From contig WJJL01000012.1 of NCBI GenBank assembly GCA_014729725.1, forward strand, positions 1-35,978: a DNA stretch of 35,978 nucleotides, read 5' to 3'. Positions within the stretch are counted from its first letter, which is position 1. Every line of letters starts with the position of its first letter. The notes beneath the pieces are model-generated. The model was not told where the DNA came from. It did no database searches and was given only the letters and a program-made list of their open reading frames with translations. This DNA is from Candidatus Moraniibacteriota bacterium (lineage in GTDB: Bacteria > Patescibacteriota > Minisyncoccia > CAIUEV01 > JAHKAQ01). The translations under genes and the position numbers were made by a program. Shown piece after piece: positions 23,622 through 32,334 of the stretch.

Positions 23622-26600
23622 ATGAAAAATAAAAAATTTCAAATTCAGAAAGGAAGATATTTATTTTTTTTGGGGTTTATATTTTTGATTTTTCCTTTTT
23701 TTTGCAGGGCTGATTTGGTGGTTACTTCCCACAGCGAACCGTTAAAAGACAAGGCCTGTTTTGATAAAGGAGCGGAGTCTTTTGAGGCTTGTTTTAATGA
23801 CATTGGCGATGCCATTGACGCTGCCAAAGACGGTCAAACAGTGATTATAGAACAAGGAGAATATTCCCAGAAAATCAAAATAGATAAACAGCTTAAGATT
23901 TTATGTAAAGACAAGGCGATTATAAAGGGTGATGATGGAATTGGGATTTTGATCGCTTCCGATAATGTGGAAATTAATAATTGTGAAATTAAAGGCTTTC
24001 AAAAAGGGATTGCCACCAAAGAAAGCGTGGCTGATATAGAGAACATCTCAATTTTGAATAATGAAATTCATGATTTGAAAAACTGGGATGACCCAAACAT
24101 GCCCTATGGATACGGATCAGACGCAATTGCTATTGGGCATGAGGCCGAACATTTGGAAGAACCGGCCAAGGAAGATCAGGGCTTGATTCAAAATTATTTT
24201 GATGGTTTGAATATTTCCGGAAACACGATTACCAATGTTTATAATGGAATTTCTCTTAGATTCGTAAGAACGCTGGATTATGGAAAGATTGTTAATAATC
24301 ATATTCATGATGTAAGATCGAACGCAATCCTGATTGATTCTTCTAGCTATATCGATATTATTGCCAACACTTTAATCAATAATGGTAAAAGCGGGATTTA
24401 TCTGGCTTCCAGCGGAGATTACGGAGACTCCACTCAACCGGCTTTTTCCCGGAATTGGCCCTGGACGCCTCAAAACGGGAATTTAAGCCCAAGCGGAATC
24501 TATATTCAAAACAATATTATCGAAAAAAACGGTTCCTGGGATAAAAACAGCGTTTACGAAAACTCTCTGGCCAACAACGGTGTCGCTGTGATAGCGGCTA
24601 AAAAATCCATTTATATAAATAACAATCAAATTAAAGATAACGAGCGGGGAATTACCAACCTTACGGATCTTTTAGTGGAAGCTCGAAGCAATTATTGGGG
24701 AGACGATAGCGGTCCTAAAGATAAAAACGATATTGATCTGAACAACGATGGGGTTTTTGAAGACCCTGACGGAAGCGATCCGAATAAAAACCCGGGCGGT
24801 ACGGGAAATACGGTAGCTGGTAAAATAAGATATGATTTTGGAAAATTTGTGGAGGTCCAAGGAAGCGCGGGTTGGGGTGGTAATCAGCCGCAGGACGGTT
24901 ACGCCGGGGATGGAAAAAATATTGATTATTACGCGGCTTGTGGAGAATTCATTACTCGTGAAATTCCTTATCTTAATCTTTGGACGGATGTTTTTGATGA
25001 TGGAACTTATCAAAGGCAGCTTTATTATAACGGGCAGTTTGTTGATGTTTTTGATCACTCTGAAAATTACACCGATTTTTTCACTCCCCTAGAACAAAAC
25101 GATGTTAACGGAGGGAATGGCGAGTATTATGTAAGGATAAAGGCTGTGGATAAAAACGGCAACGCTTCTGTTTCGGATTATTTATGGGGTTTTATCAAAC
25201 CGGATAAAATGAGTGGTTCCGGACTTGACGGCACTTGGTGTAAAATAAAAATCGACACAGTCGAACCTTATGTGGAAATTTCCTCTTCCAATCAAGATCC
25301 CACTGATAAAAAGAATATTGAAATTGAATTGAAATTCAACGAAAAAGTTTATGATTTTACAAGCGCTGATTTAACCGTAACAAATGCTGAAATTTCAGAG
25401 ATTAAAACCGATGATTATGTAACTTACATCCTGGATTTAATCGCCTCCAATGAAGGACTGGTGAAAATTTCTATCGATAAAAACAGTTTTGAAGATGAAG
25501 CCGGAAATTTGAATTCAGAAAAAGCAGATTTTGATTTAGACTATGCTGTTTTTCCCAAAATTAATTTTCTTGACGGCGTGGAACAGGAAGCTTTTCAAAA
25601 AGACAGAATTTTAATTTCGATTGAAGATAATAACATTGACGCTTCTTCTTTAAAATACGCTTTCAGTCAGGATAAGGCCTGTGATGACACCGATAATTTT
25701 GTTTATAATTACAACTCCAATCAGGCTTTTGAGTTATCCAACTCCGAGCTTAATTCAAAATATTTATGCGTAAAAGCCGCTGATTTGGCGGGCAATATCA
25801 GCTATAAAACAAGCTCCAATCCATTGAATTTGGTTTTTGAAAATCCTTCTATGCCTTTAAAGGAATCGGAACTCTACCCGGTCGATTATCCGGATACCGA
25901 CAAAGATAATAATGCCGATACCGGTTCAGATGATCCCGATTTAGATAATAAGTCCGGTCAGACTTTGGACGGGCATTATCCTATTGTGGAAATAAACTCC
26001 GGTGATTATTATGCTTTTGAAAGAAAAGTTGATTTGGAGATTTATCCACCGGATGACTTTGAACCTGCTCAGATGATGATTTCCAATGATTTGAATTTTA
26101 CCCAGGCCAATTGGGAAGTTTATAACAGCAAGAGAGAATGGGAATTAACTGAAGATCCGCAGAGAAAGACGATTTATGTAAAGCTAAAAGACACTCAGGG
26201 AAATGTAACTGAAATTGGCGAAAATCATATAGTTTTGGTGGAGGAATATGATGAGGAGGAATATGACGAGGAGGAATATGACGATGATCAAGAAGATGAT
26301 AATTCTCAAACCGGTCAAGTCGATACCTATCCGGTTTCGCGTTCCAATTCGATTAATAATTCCGGAAATTCAGGTAATCCTACAATTGTAACTCCGGCTC
26401 CAATTTACAGCAGAACCAGCAGGGATGGCGATGAAAATCAAGGAGATTATGATTTATACGACGAGCAGGAGGATCATCAAGAAGAAAAAGATCAGCAAGT
26501 CAGCTCTAGTTTAAACGATCTGGAGGTGGTTCCAGAGGAATCTTTCGCCCCTTCTCAGGAGCAGGAATCAAAATCTTTAGTCGGTTCAATATTTTGGCCT

Positions 26601-26747
26601 GATTCTTTAATCGGTAAAATATTTTCTCTTTTAATCATCTCGGGAGCTGTTATTGGTCTTATAATTTTGACTAAAAACAAGTTGGATAATATGGAGCAGT
26701 ATGAGGATGACCGGGATCAGGGAAATCAACCGCCCAAAATAATATAA
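23622..26747 (+). CDS. Secreted parallel beta-helix surface protein with FWPDS anchor
   Basis: This 1041-residue protein has a signal peptide (hydrophobic 13-28, likely cleavage after CRA at 30). Residues ~40-400 form a right-handed parallel beta-helix of the pectate-lyase/NosD type. The repeats are rich in Asn and Ile (NVEINNCEIKGFQKGIAT, NNHIHDVRSNAILID, NNIIEKNGSW) and the start (DAIDAAKDGQTVIIEQGEY) is typical. I see no clear lyase active site, so glycan binding or hydrolysis is open. An Ig-like segment follows (~560-640; FNEKVYDFTSADLTVTNAEI), then a calcium-binding-like DTDKDNNADTGSDDPD near 759 and an EIYPPDDFEPAQM module shared with the 1938-aa protein. An acidic linker leads to SLVGSIFWPDS (985-995), a membrane helix, and a Lys then acidic tail. 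The tail after the helix is longer than in its partner. Confidence 0.82.
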   Translation: MKNKKFQIQKGRYLFFLGFIFLIFPFFCRADLVVTSHSEPLKDKACFDKGAESFEACFNDIGDAIDAAKDGQTVIIEQGEYSQKIKIDKQLKILCKDKAIIKGDDGIGILIASDNVEINNCEIKGFQKGIATKESVADIENISILNNEIHDLKNWDDPNMPYGYGSDAIAIGHEAEHLEEPAKEDQGLIQNYFDGLNISGNTITNVYNGISLRFVRTLDYGKIVNNHIHDVRSNAILIDSSSYIDIIANTLINNGKSGIYLASSGDYGDSTQPAFSRNWPWTPQNGNLSPSGIYIQNNIIEKNGSWDKNSVYENSLANNGVAVIAAKKSIYINNNQIKDNERGITNLTDLLVEARSNYWGDDSGPKDKNDIDLNNDGVFEDPDGSDPNKNPGGTGNTVAGKIRYDFGKFVEVQGSAGWGGNQPQDGYAGDGKNIDYYAACGEFITREIPYLNLWTDVFDDGTYQRQLYYNGQFVDVFDHSENYTDFFTPLEQNDVNGGNGEYYVRIKAVDKNGNASVSDYLWGFIKPDKMSGSGLDGTWCKIKIDTVEPYVEISSSNQDPTDKKNIEIELKFNEKVYDFTSADLTVTNAEISEIKTDDYVTYILDLIASNEGLVKISIDKNSFEDEAGNLNSEKADFDLDYAVFPKINFLDGVEQEAFQKDRILISIEDNNIDASSLKYAFSQDKACDDTDNFVYNYNSNQAFELSNSELNSKYLCVKAADLAGNISYKTSSNPLNLVFENPSMPLKESELYPVDYPDTDKDNNADTGSDDPDLDNKSGQTLDGHYPIVEINSGDYYAFERKVDLEIYPPDDFEPAQMMISNDLNFTQANWEVYNSKREWELTEDPQRKTIYVKLKDTQGNVTEIGENHIVLVEEYDEEEYDEEEYDDDQEDDNSQTGQVDTYPVSRSNSINNSGNSGNPTIVTPAPIYSRTSRDGDENQGDYDLYDEQEDHQEEKDQQVSSSLNDLEVVPEESFAPSQEQESKSLVGSIFWPDSLIGKIFSLLIISGAVIGLIILTKNKLDNMEQYEDDRDQGNQPPKII

Positions 26748-26856
26748 GCAATACAGGTTTTAATTACTTGAATAAATTTTGTTTACTGCAATTTTTTTGT
26801 GGACAGTGTTTTGATTTGAGAATTTCTGATTTTTAGAGCTTTTTTAGATTTGGGAA

Positions 26857-26881
26857 AATAGATGGTCCACGCTCATCTATT
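26857..26881. terminator. 8-bp inverted repeat between convergent genes
   Basis: AATAGATG (26857-26864) and CATCTATT (26874-26881) are perfect complements with a 9-base loop. It spans the stop codon of the PrsW-like gene and lies 110 bases after the surface-protein stop. It could terminate either transcript; no clear T-run adjoins it. Confidence 0.35.
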
Positions 26882-27640
26882 GATTTTATGAATAATCTTT
26901 GCCTGTTTTTTTTGTAAACCGATTAACAGAAGAGCAAAACTTATGACAAGCAAAACATAAGAGATATAATTAAAAGGACTGTTGAACTGCAAAAGGATAT
27001 TAAAAATTCCGTGAATCAAAATCCCTCCCAAAAGCCCGATCAATAAAAAATATAGTTTGTTTTTTCGTTTAAATTTGAATTTACCCAAATAAAATCCGAT
27101 AATCCCGGTAGCGCACACATGGATTAAGACCGAAACAATCCCTCTTAAAAAGGCCAAAAGGAAAAAGCTAGCCTGATCCAGTTTTTGAAAAAACTCGAAA
27201 AAATAAAGACTGTTTTCCACAAAAGAAAAGCCTAAAGCCAAGGTGGTTCCGTAAACCACCCCGTCGATTATTTGGTTGAAAACTTTTTTATTAAAAATTA
27301 TTTTAAAAAGCACAAAAAATTTTAAAATTTCCTCTCCCATTGCTGACAAAAAAAGGATGGTAACCGTGCTTTTATTTAGGGATAGGTCTTTCAAGCTATA
27401 AAAAAGATATTTTTTAGTAAAACTCAGAGTTTCTTCAAAAATTAAGATAGCGGTGATTTTTTTAAAAGTAATAGCTAAAAAAGCCACGATTATTCCCCAC
27501 AGAAAAACTTTAACCACCATTTTTTTAGGTTCAGGTTCTTTTCTATCCTGATAAGAAAAGAATAAGATCCAGAAAATTACCGGGAAAACAGCGGTTATAA
27601 GAAAAAACAAACCGATTAAGCTGAAAAATTCAAGATTCAT
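26873..27640 (-). CDS. PrsW-like intramembrane metalloprotease
   Basis: This 255-residue protein has about seven hydrophobic segments. Conserved PrsW/CPBP-like signatures are EEILK (103-107), DGVVYG (126-131), GFSFVENSLYF (137-147), HVCATGIIGFYLG (174-186) and HGIFN (210-214). These give the paired Glu and His residues of the presumed metal site. PrsW of Bacillus cleaves an anti-sigma factor inside the membrane; no sigma or anti-sigma gene is nearby, so the target is unknown. It is convergent with the second surface-protein gene and divergent from the methyltransferase-like gene. All catalytic positions look intact. Confidence 0.87.
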   Translation of the reverse strand: MNLEFFSLIGLFFLITAVFPVIFWILFFSYQDRKEPEPKKMVVKVFLWGIIVAFLAITFKKITAILIFEETLSFTKKYLFYSLKDLSLNKSTVTILFLSAMGEEILKFFVLFKIIFNKKVFNQIIDGVVYGTTLALGFSFVENSLYFFEFFQKLDQASFFLLAFLRGIVSVLIHVCATGIIGFYLGKFKFKRKNKLYFLLIGLLGGILIHGIFNILLQFNSPFNYISYVLLVISFALLLIGLQKKQAKIIHKINR

Positions 27641-27686
27641 CTATTTTTATTTTTGTTTAACAACGGATAGGGTTAACTATTTTTTA

Positions 27687-27729
27687 TTTCAAATAGGCGC
27701 AAATCGGACTGCTCCACACTTATTTGAAA
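27687..27729. promoter_or_regulatory. Inverted repeat in a divergent promoter region
   Basis: TTTCAAATA (27687-27695) and TATTTGAAA (27721-27729) are exact complements, 25 bases apart, between the divergent PrsW-like and methyltransferase-like genes. It could be an operator or an RNA hairpin at the 5' end of the PrsW-like transcript. Confidence 0.35.
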
Positions 27730-27759
27730 ACATAATTTAAATTAGATAAGATCGCTTAT

Positions 27760-27788
27760 TTAACAATAAGCTTTAATATATTTATTAT
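27760..27788 (+). promoter_or_regulatory. Promoter of the methyltransferase-like gene
   Basis: TTAACA (27760-27765), exactly 17 bases, TATTAT (27783-27788); each hexamer is one base off consensus. The leader of about 80 bases contains AAATCTG (27801-27807) pairing with CAGATTT (27826-27832). Confidence 0.6.
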
Positions 27789-27875
27789 AAAAGCAAATCA
27801 AAATCTGTCCACTGGATTTTTATTTCAGATTTGTTAAATTAAAAGGTTACTTTATATTTTGACTTTGAATAAAAT

Positions 27876-29648
27876 ATGAACAAAAACAATAATATCATTT
27901 CTTCAAAAAAAAACCACAAGTTATCTGCCCCGTTTATTTCCAAAAAAATAAAATATATTCCTGAATCGATTTGCGATTATGTGGCGGAAAGCGTGGATCA
28001 TATTTTAAAAAAGAGACTGGAAATTGATAGGGGGCTTCAAAATAAAGATGTAAAAGCAGCGGATCCCGTAACCGCAAGTCAAGTTTTTATCGAATCTCTA
28101 ATTAGAAAAATCTATAAAGATATTGAAGAGCAAAACATTGTCTTGGGTCGAGAGATTGTTGATAAAGAGTTTGATAAAATTACTAAAAATCATATAAAGA
28201 AAAATTTTAAAATTATTAATTACTCTGAAAATAAATTTGACTATGTTTTTGATGATTTTGAATTTTACGATCAGTATTCTTTTAGATCAACCAAAGTAAT
28301 AATCGGGGCTTTGCCGTCCAATGATTATGAAAGTTTTTTGGATTTTGTAAATCGTAATATGGAACAATCAAAAGGGGTTTTGGCTATAGTAACCAATAAT
28401 TCTTTTATTTATGACACTAAATTTAATTTAATCAGAAAAAAATATATCCATTCTTTTGATGAAATATACGTTTGCAATTTAATCGGGGAGCTTTTTGGTT
28501 CAAAAGCTCTCCAGGGTGAAGATAATGAGTCCAAACAGGGGGTTTCAGTGGTTTTTTTTATAAAAACCAATTTAAATAAAAATAAATTCGCGCAAGTTAA
28601 ATATTTGGATGTGGTTAACAGCGAGGAGATAAAATTTAAAATTTTAAATAAAAACGCTTTTCAAAAATCTCAATGGGAAAGGATTCATCCCAGGCAGCCT
28701 TATTGGTACTTACAATATGAAGACACCACTTACGAAGAAGAGTTTATCGGCTACTGGGATGTAACCGATTTAATGCCGGTTTACAATCGAAACCCTTCCA
28801 GTTTTAAAACCGGGGTTAATTTAGATCTTATGCTAACCAAAACAAAGGGATTGTTTGATTTAAATGCTTATACTTGTCGCGCCAATGATCTAAAAAGGGA
28901 TTATTTGGAGCGTCATTTGGACTATTGGGAATATTTTTTCCCCTTATATTATCATTTCGTGGATTCTAATTCCAAAACCACCAGAGAGACTTTGGAGGGC
29001 TTAACAAGAAAGCCTAATTTGAACCCGCTTTTCATAGAAGATTTAAGATATAAACTTTCTTTAAGATTTATTTTGGATGGCGCCGGAGATTTAATTACAA
29101 CAGTAGGTCCTGAAGATGTTTTTGCCTATATTTGCGCTTTTCTTTATTCCAACTCTTATAAAAGACGCTATGATCAGCAATTGGAAATTTATTTTCCAAG
29201 AATTCCGCTTACTTCCAATAAGGATTTATTTGTGGATTTGGTAAAAAAGGGTCAAAAATTAATGAGGTTAAGGTTTATAGATATCAATTCATTTACTCAA
29301 ATCGATTCAATATTTTTTAAGGTTGAAAAATGGGGAATAAAGGTTCAAGGAGACAAGCGGTCTCATTTGGAAGATTGGGAAGTGGAAAAAATTTTTTATG
29401 ATAAAATCAATTCCAGGGTATATGTAAATTCCTCTCATTATTTTGAGGGCATAGAAAAAGAGATTTGGGATTACAAGCTAGGTCAAATTCAGGTTTTGGA
29501 TGCTTGGCTTAGAAGGTATTTACAAACTGGCGAAAAACTTAAGGTGGATGATTTAAAATATTTTATGAAACTGGCTGTTTCGCTTCGTGAAACTTTAAAA
29601 ACCATCAAACAAATTGATCTGGTTTTATCTAAATGGCCTGTTGAATAA
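27876..29648 (+). CDS. Degenerate Type ISP-like DNA methyltransferase/target-recognition protein
   Basis: The 590-residue protein aligns in order with the methyltransferase plus recognition half of Type ISP/LlaGI-like enzymes. It has YVAESVDHILKK...GL (35-54), then DPVTASQVF (63-71) where active enzymes have DPATGTGTF (SAM motif I). VIIGALPSNDY (141-151) stands where VIIGNPPY (catalytic motif IV) is expected. Next come LAIVTNNSFIYD (169-180), FDEIYVCNLIGELFG, GPEDVFAYICAFLYSNSYKRRY, FPRIPLTSNKDLF and a C-terminal LRETLKTIKQID. The helicase/nuclease half is absent and no partner gene adjoins. Both SAM-binding glycines and the NPPY tetrad are lost, yet the frame is open and the rest is well kept. 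It is probably a non-catalytic DNA-binding relative rather than decaying sequence. Family assignment is from memory of motif order. Confidence 0.7.
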   Translation: MNKNNNIISSKKNHKLSAPFISKKIKYIPESICDYVAESVDHILKKRLEIDRGLQNKDVKAADPVTASQVFIESLIRKIYKDIEEQNIVLGREIVDKEFDKITKNHIKKNFKIINYSENKFDYVFDDFEFYDQYSFRSTKVIIGALPSNDYESFLDFVNRNMEQSKGVLAIVTNNSFIYDTKFNLIRKKYIHSFDEIYVCNLIGELFGSKALQGEDNESKQGVSVVFFIKTNLNKNKFAQVKYLDVVNSEEIKFKILNKNAFQKSQWERIHPRQPYWYLQYEDTTYEEEFIGYWDVTDLMPVYNRNPSSFKTGVNLDLMLTKTKGLFDLNAYTCRANDLKRDYLERHLDYWEYFFPLYYHFVDSNSKTTRETLEGLTRKPNLNPLFIEDLRYKLSLRFILDGAGDLITTVGPEDVFAYICAFLYSNSYKRRYDQQLEIYFPRIPLTSNKDLFVDLVKKGQKLMRLRFIDINSFTQIDSIFFKVEKWGIKVQGDKRSHLEDWEVEKIFYDKINSRVYVNSSHYFEGIEKEIWDYKLGQIQVLDAWLRRYLQTGEKLKVDDLKYFMKLAVSLRETLKTIKQIDLVLSKWPVE

Positions 29649-29652
29649 TTTC

Positions 29653-29681
29653 TTTACAGAAAAATGACTATAAATTATTAT
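29653..29681 (+). promoter_or_regulatory. Putative promoter of the DUF3160 gene
   Basis: TTTACA (29653-29658), a 17-base spacer, TATTAT (29676-29681), with a perfect TATAAT overlapping at 29679-29684. It starts 5 bases after the previous stop, so the downstream gene probably has its own transcript. Confidence 0.55.
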
Positions 29682-29784
29682 AATTAAAGATTCGTTATTC
29701 TAAAGTGATAAAACTTAGCTCAAGCAAAAACCCAAGCTGACTAAAACTTACTGTTAAAGTAATCAGTAAAAAATAAAAATAAAA

Positions 29785-32202
29785 ATGAAAAATAAAAATA
29801 ATTTAGCGGGAAAAGGAATTAGAAAAACCTTTGTTTTGTTTGCGGGATTAATAATTATAGTTTTGATTTTAACCGGTTTTTTTATTTTTTATTTTATTTT
29901 TTCCTTGGATCATAAACAGGATAAGTCTTTAAATAAGCGATCTCAAGATTTGATAGGGCAGTCCGCTTTTAAATCTAGTGAAGCGCAAAAAGAAGAGGAT
30001 TTTTCAACTTACAAATTTATCGAGTTGGATTTTAAGCCTTCTATTGAGCCATATTCGATTACAATAAAAGAACTTTCCAATCTAAAAGCCATGGAAAAAG
30101 AACGGGGAGATCTTTTTTCGCGCCTTCAAAAAAATCAATTATTGGAAAATCATTTTTTAATCGACTTAAATAAGGAAAAGTTTTGGGATCAGGATCCGCA
30201 GGAGGTTGTTTTTCGAAACGATGACTGGACGGAACTTTATAAACAGATCAGCGGATCCAAAATTAAACAAAAAAGGGGCGGGGAAAACGCTGTTTTTATT
30301 ACCAGCGATTATCTTTTGCATGTGTACCATCGATTGCTGGAAAAGGAATTTGAATATGTGGAATATAACCGTTTTTATCCTAAAATTAAAAATTTAAGCA
30401 ATAATTTACTTGAAAAATCCATTGATCAATATAATCAAAGCCAAAATCCTGTTATCAAAGAAAGCTTTGAAAGGCTGATCGCTTATTTTTTAATCCCCTC
30501 GGCTTTACTGGAACCCTCTTATAAGGAGTTTGAAGAAGGGGAAAGCTCTCAAGACAGACATTCGGATACATTGGAAAAATCTCTGCTTTTTATTGATTCC
30601 TACAAAGAAAAAATTCCGGATTATTCTTATAAAATCGCTAAAAAGGAAATAAAATTAATAATGGAAGCCCAAGCTATGGAGGAATCGGTTTTATTCGGCC
30701 CCTTTTTGAGCAAGGCTCAGCTTAATTCTTTGGAGGATTATACTCAATACGGTCCCAGAAGCCATTACAATAAAAATTCGGTTTTGCGCAGTTATTTTAG
30801 AGCGATGATGTGGTACGGCAGATCCAATTTTCTTCTTTTAAGCGATGAGTTAACCCTTGATGCCTTAAACATTACCTTACTAATGGATGAAAACAATAAA
30901 CAGGATTGGGAGGATATTTATCACTCCACCGCTTTTTTTGTAGGTAAAAGCGATGATTTGAGTTTTTACGAATTTGGCAAGGTACTGGAAGAAAATTTTG
31001 GGGGTAAATTGGAAAGAGTGGATTTTTCCGTAGTAAATCAAATTCAAAAGGAATTAAAAAGCTATAAAAATCCTCAAATAATGTCTTTGGTAGTAAATGA
31101 TCTAACCGTTATGTCTTCAACTGAAACAGAGCTTAAGAATAAAACCAAAGGCTTTAGATTTATGGGGCAGCGGTTTACTCCTGATGCCTTTGTTTTCTCC
31201 TCTTTGACCCAGGGAAACGAACTTTCTGATCAAGATACAGGTGAATCTTTGCCTTCTATGACAAGCGCGATGCTTTTTTTCGCGGTTATGGGTAATGAAA
31301 CAGCCGAGCCTTTGGCTGAGGAATGGATTGAAAAAAATGCGCCTGATTCTCGAAATGTGTTAGCTAAAGAAATGAATAAACTGAAAAATTATTTTAGCAA
31401 CCAATCCAAAGAAGACTGGAATCAAAATATTTATTGGAGTTGGATTTATACTTTGCGGTCTTTATTCGATCAGGACAAGGATTTAACCGGCTATCCCATG
31501 TTTATGAAAAATTTTGACTGGAGTAAAAAAAATCTTCAATGCTCCTTGGGTTCTTGGACTGAATTAAAACACGACAGTTTACTTTATTCCAAACAGTCTT
31601 ACGCGGAAATGGGAAGCGGTCCGTTGGAGGAAGATGAAATTCCGGATGTCCCCAAGGGTTATGTGGAGCCTAATATAGAATTTTTAAACCGTTTAATCGC
31701 TTTAAGCGAAATGACCAATCAAGGCTTAATGGAAAGAGGCTTGTTGAATTCAAACTTTATAACCAGAAATAATAATTTTTTGGAATCGCTTCGATTTTTT
31801 AGAGAAATCGCTAAAAAACAATTGGAAAATCAGTTAATTTCCAACCAGGATTTTGAGCGTCTGAGATTGGAAACTTATAGTATAAATAATGCAATTAATC
31901 CTCTTCCTTCTCAGATCATAACCGAGGATAATGCCAGATCGGCTTTGATCGCCGATGTTCACACCGATACGATCTTGGGGGAGATTTTATATGAAGCTAC
32001 CGATATCCCCAATTTTATCTATGTGGCTGTGAAAGATGTTAATGGTGTGCGCTTAACCAAAGGATTGGTTTTTAGTCATTATGAGTTTAGCTATCCGATT
32101 GGCGAGCGTTTAAGCGATCAGGATTGGAGGAAATGGGTTTATGATAGAGATAAAGATCAGCTTCCTCCTATCCCCAATTGGGTTAATTCCATGCTCAGAT
32201 AA
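29785..32202 (+). CDS. DUF3160 family membrane-anchored protein
   Basis: This 805-residue protein has one strong N-terminal membrane segment (~15-41). The rest is soluble and would face outside. Signature segments of DUF3160 are FITSDYLLHVYHRLLEKEF (~172-190), GPRSHY, FRAMMWYGR, FRFMGQRFTPDAF and, near the C-terminus, ADVHTDTILGEILYEATD (~722-739) with TKGLVFSHYEFSYP. The function of the family is not known to me. It is often seen in bacteria with secreted or lipoprotein forms. There is no lipobox, so the hydrophobic segment is most likely an uncleaved anchor. The next gene, also N-terminally anchored, follows 132 bases later. Confidence 0.82.
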   Translation: MKNKNNLAGKGIRKTFVLFAGLIIIVLILTGFFIFYFIFSLDHKQDKSLNKRSQDLIGQSAFKSSEAQKEEDFSTYKFIELDFKPSIEPYSITIKELSNLKAMEKERGDLFSRLQKNQLLENHFLIDLNKEKFWDQDPQEVVFRNDDWTELYKQISGSKIKQKRGGENAVFITSDYLLHVYHRLLEKEFEYVEYNRFYPKIKNLSNNLLEKSIDQYNQSQNPVIKESFERLIAYFLIPSALLEPSYKEFEEGESSQDRHSDTLEKSLLFIDSYKEKIPDYSYKIAKKEIKLIMEAQAMEESVLFGPFLSKAQLNSLEDYTQYGPRSHYNKNSVLRSYFRAMMWYGRSNFLLLSDELTLDALNITLLMDENNKQDWEDIYHSTAFFVGKSDDLSFYEFGKVLEENFGGKLERVDFSVVNQIQKELKSYKNPQIMSLVVNDLTVMSSTETELKNKTKGFRFMGQRFTPDAFVFSSLTQGNELSDQDTGESLPSMTSAMLFFAVMGNETAEPLAEEWIEKNAPDSRNVLAKEMNKLKNYFSNQSKEDWNQNIYWSWIYTLRSLFDQDKDLTGYPMFMKNFDWSKKNLQCSLGSWTELKHDSLLYSKQSYAEMGSGPLEEDEIPDVPKGYVEPNIEFLNRLIALSEMTNQGLMERGLLNSNFITRNNNFLESLRFFREIAKKQLENQLISNQDFERLRLETYSINNAINPLPSQIITEDNARSALIADVHTDTILGEILYEATDIPNFIYVAVKDVNGVRLTKGLVFSHYEFSYPIGERLSDQDWRKWVYDRDKDQLPPIPNWVNSMLR

Positions 32203-32290
32203 GTTCTTAAATCTTATTCATTGATTTATTCGGCGATGGACCGTTTGTTCTTTTTGGAATTTCTGGTTTTTTTTGATTTTTTAAATGGCT

Positions 32291-32296
32291 TATAAT
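32291..32296 (+). promoter_or_regulatory. Perfect -10 hexamer before the Memo-CapA gene
   Basis: TATAAT at 32291-32296, 38 bases before the ATG. No convincing -35 lies 16-18 bases upstream (the sequence is a T-run). Confidence 0.35.
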
Positions 32297-32334
32297 TTTA
32301 AAATAAAAAGCTTGTTTTTTAAATTTGATCAACA

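Noticed and set aside
27876-29648. Complete Type ISP or BREX defence system
   Set aside because: Neighbouring genes (PrsW-like, DUF3160) are not defence genes, no nuclease or helicase domain is attached, and the methyltransferase motifs are degenerated.
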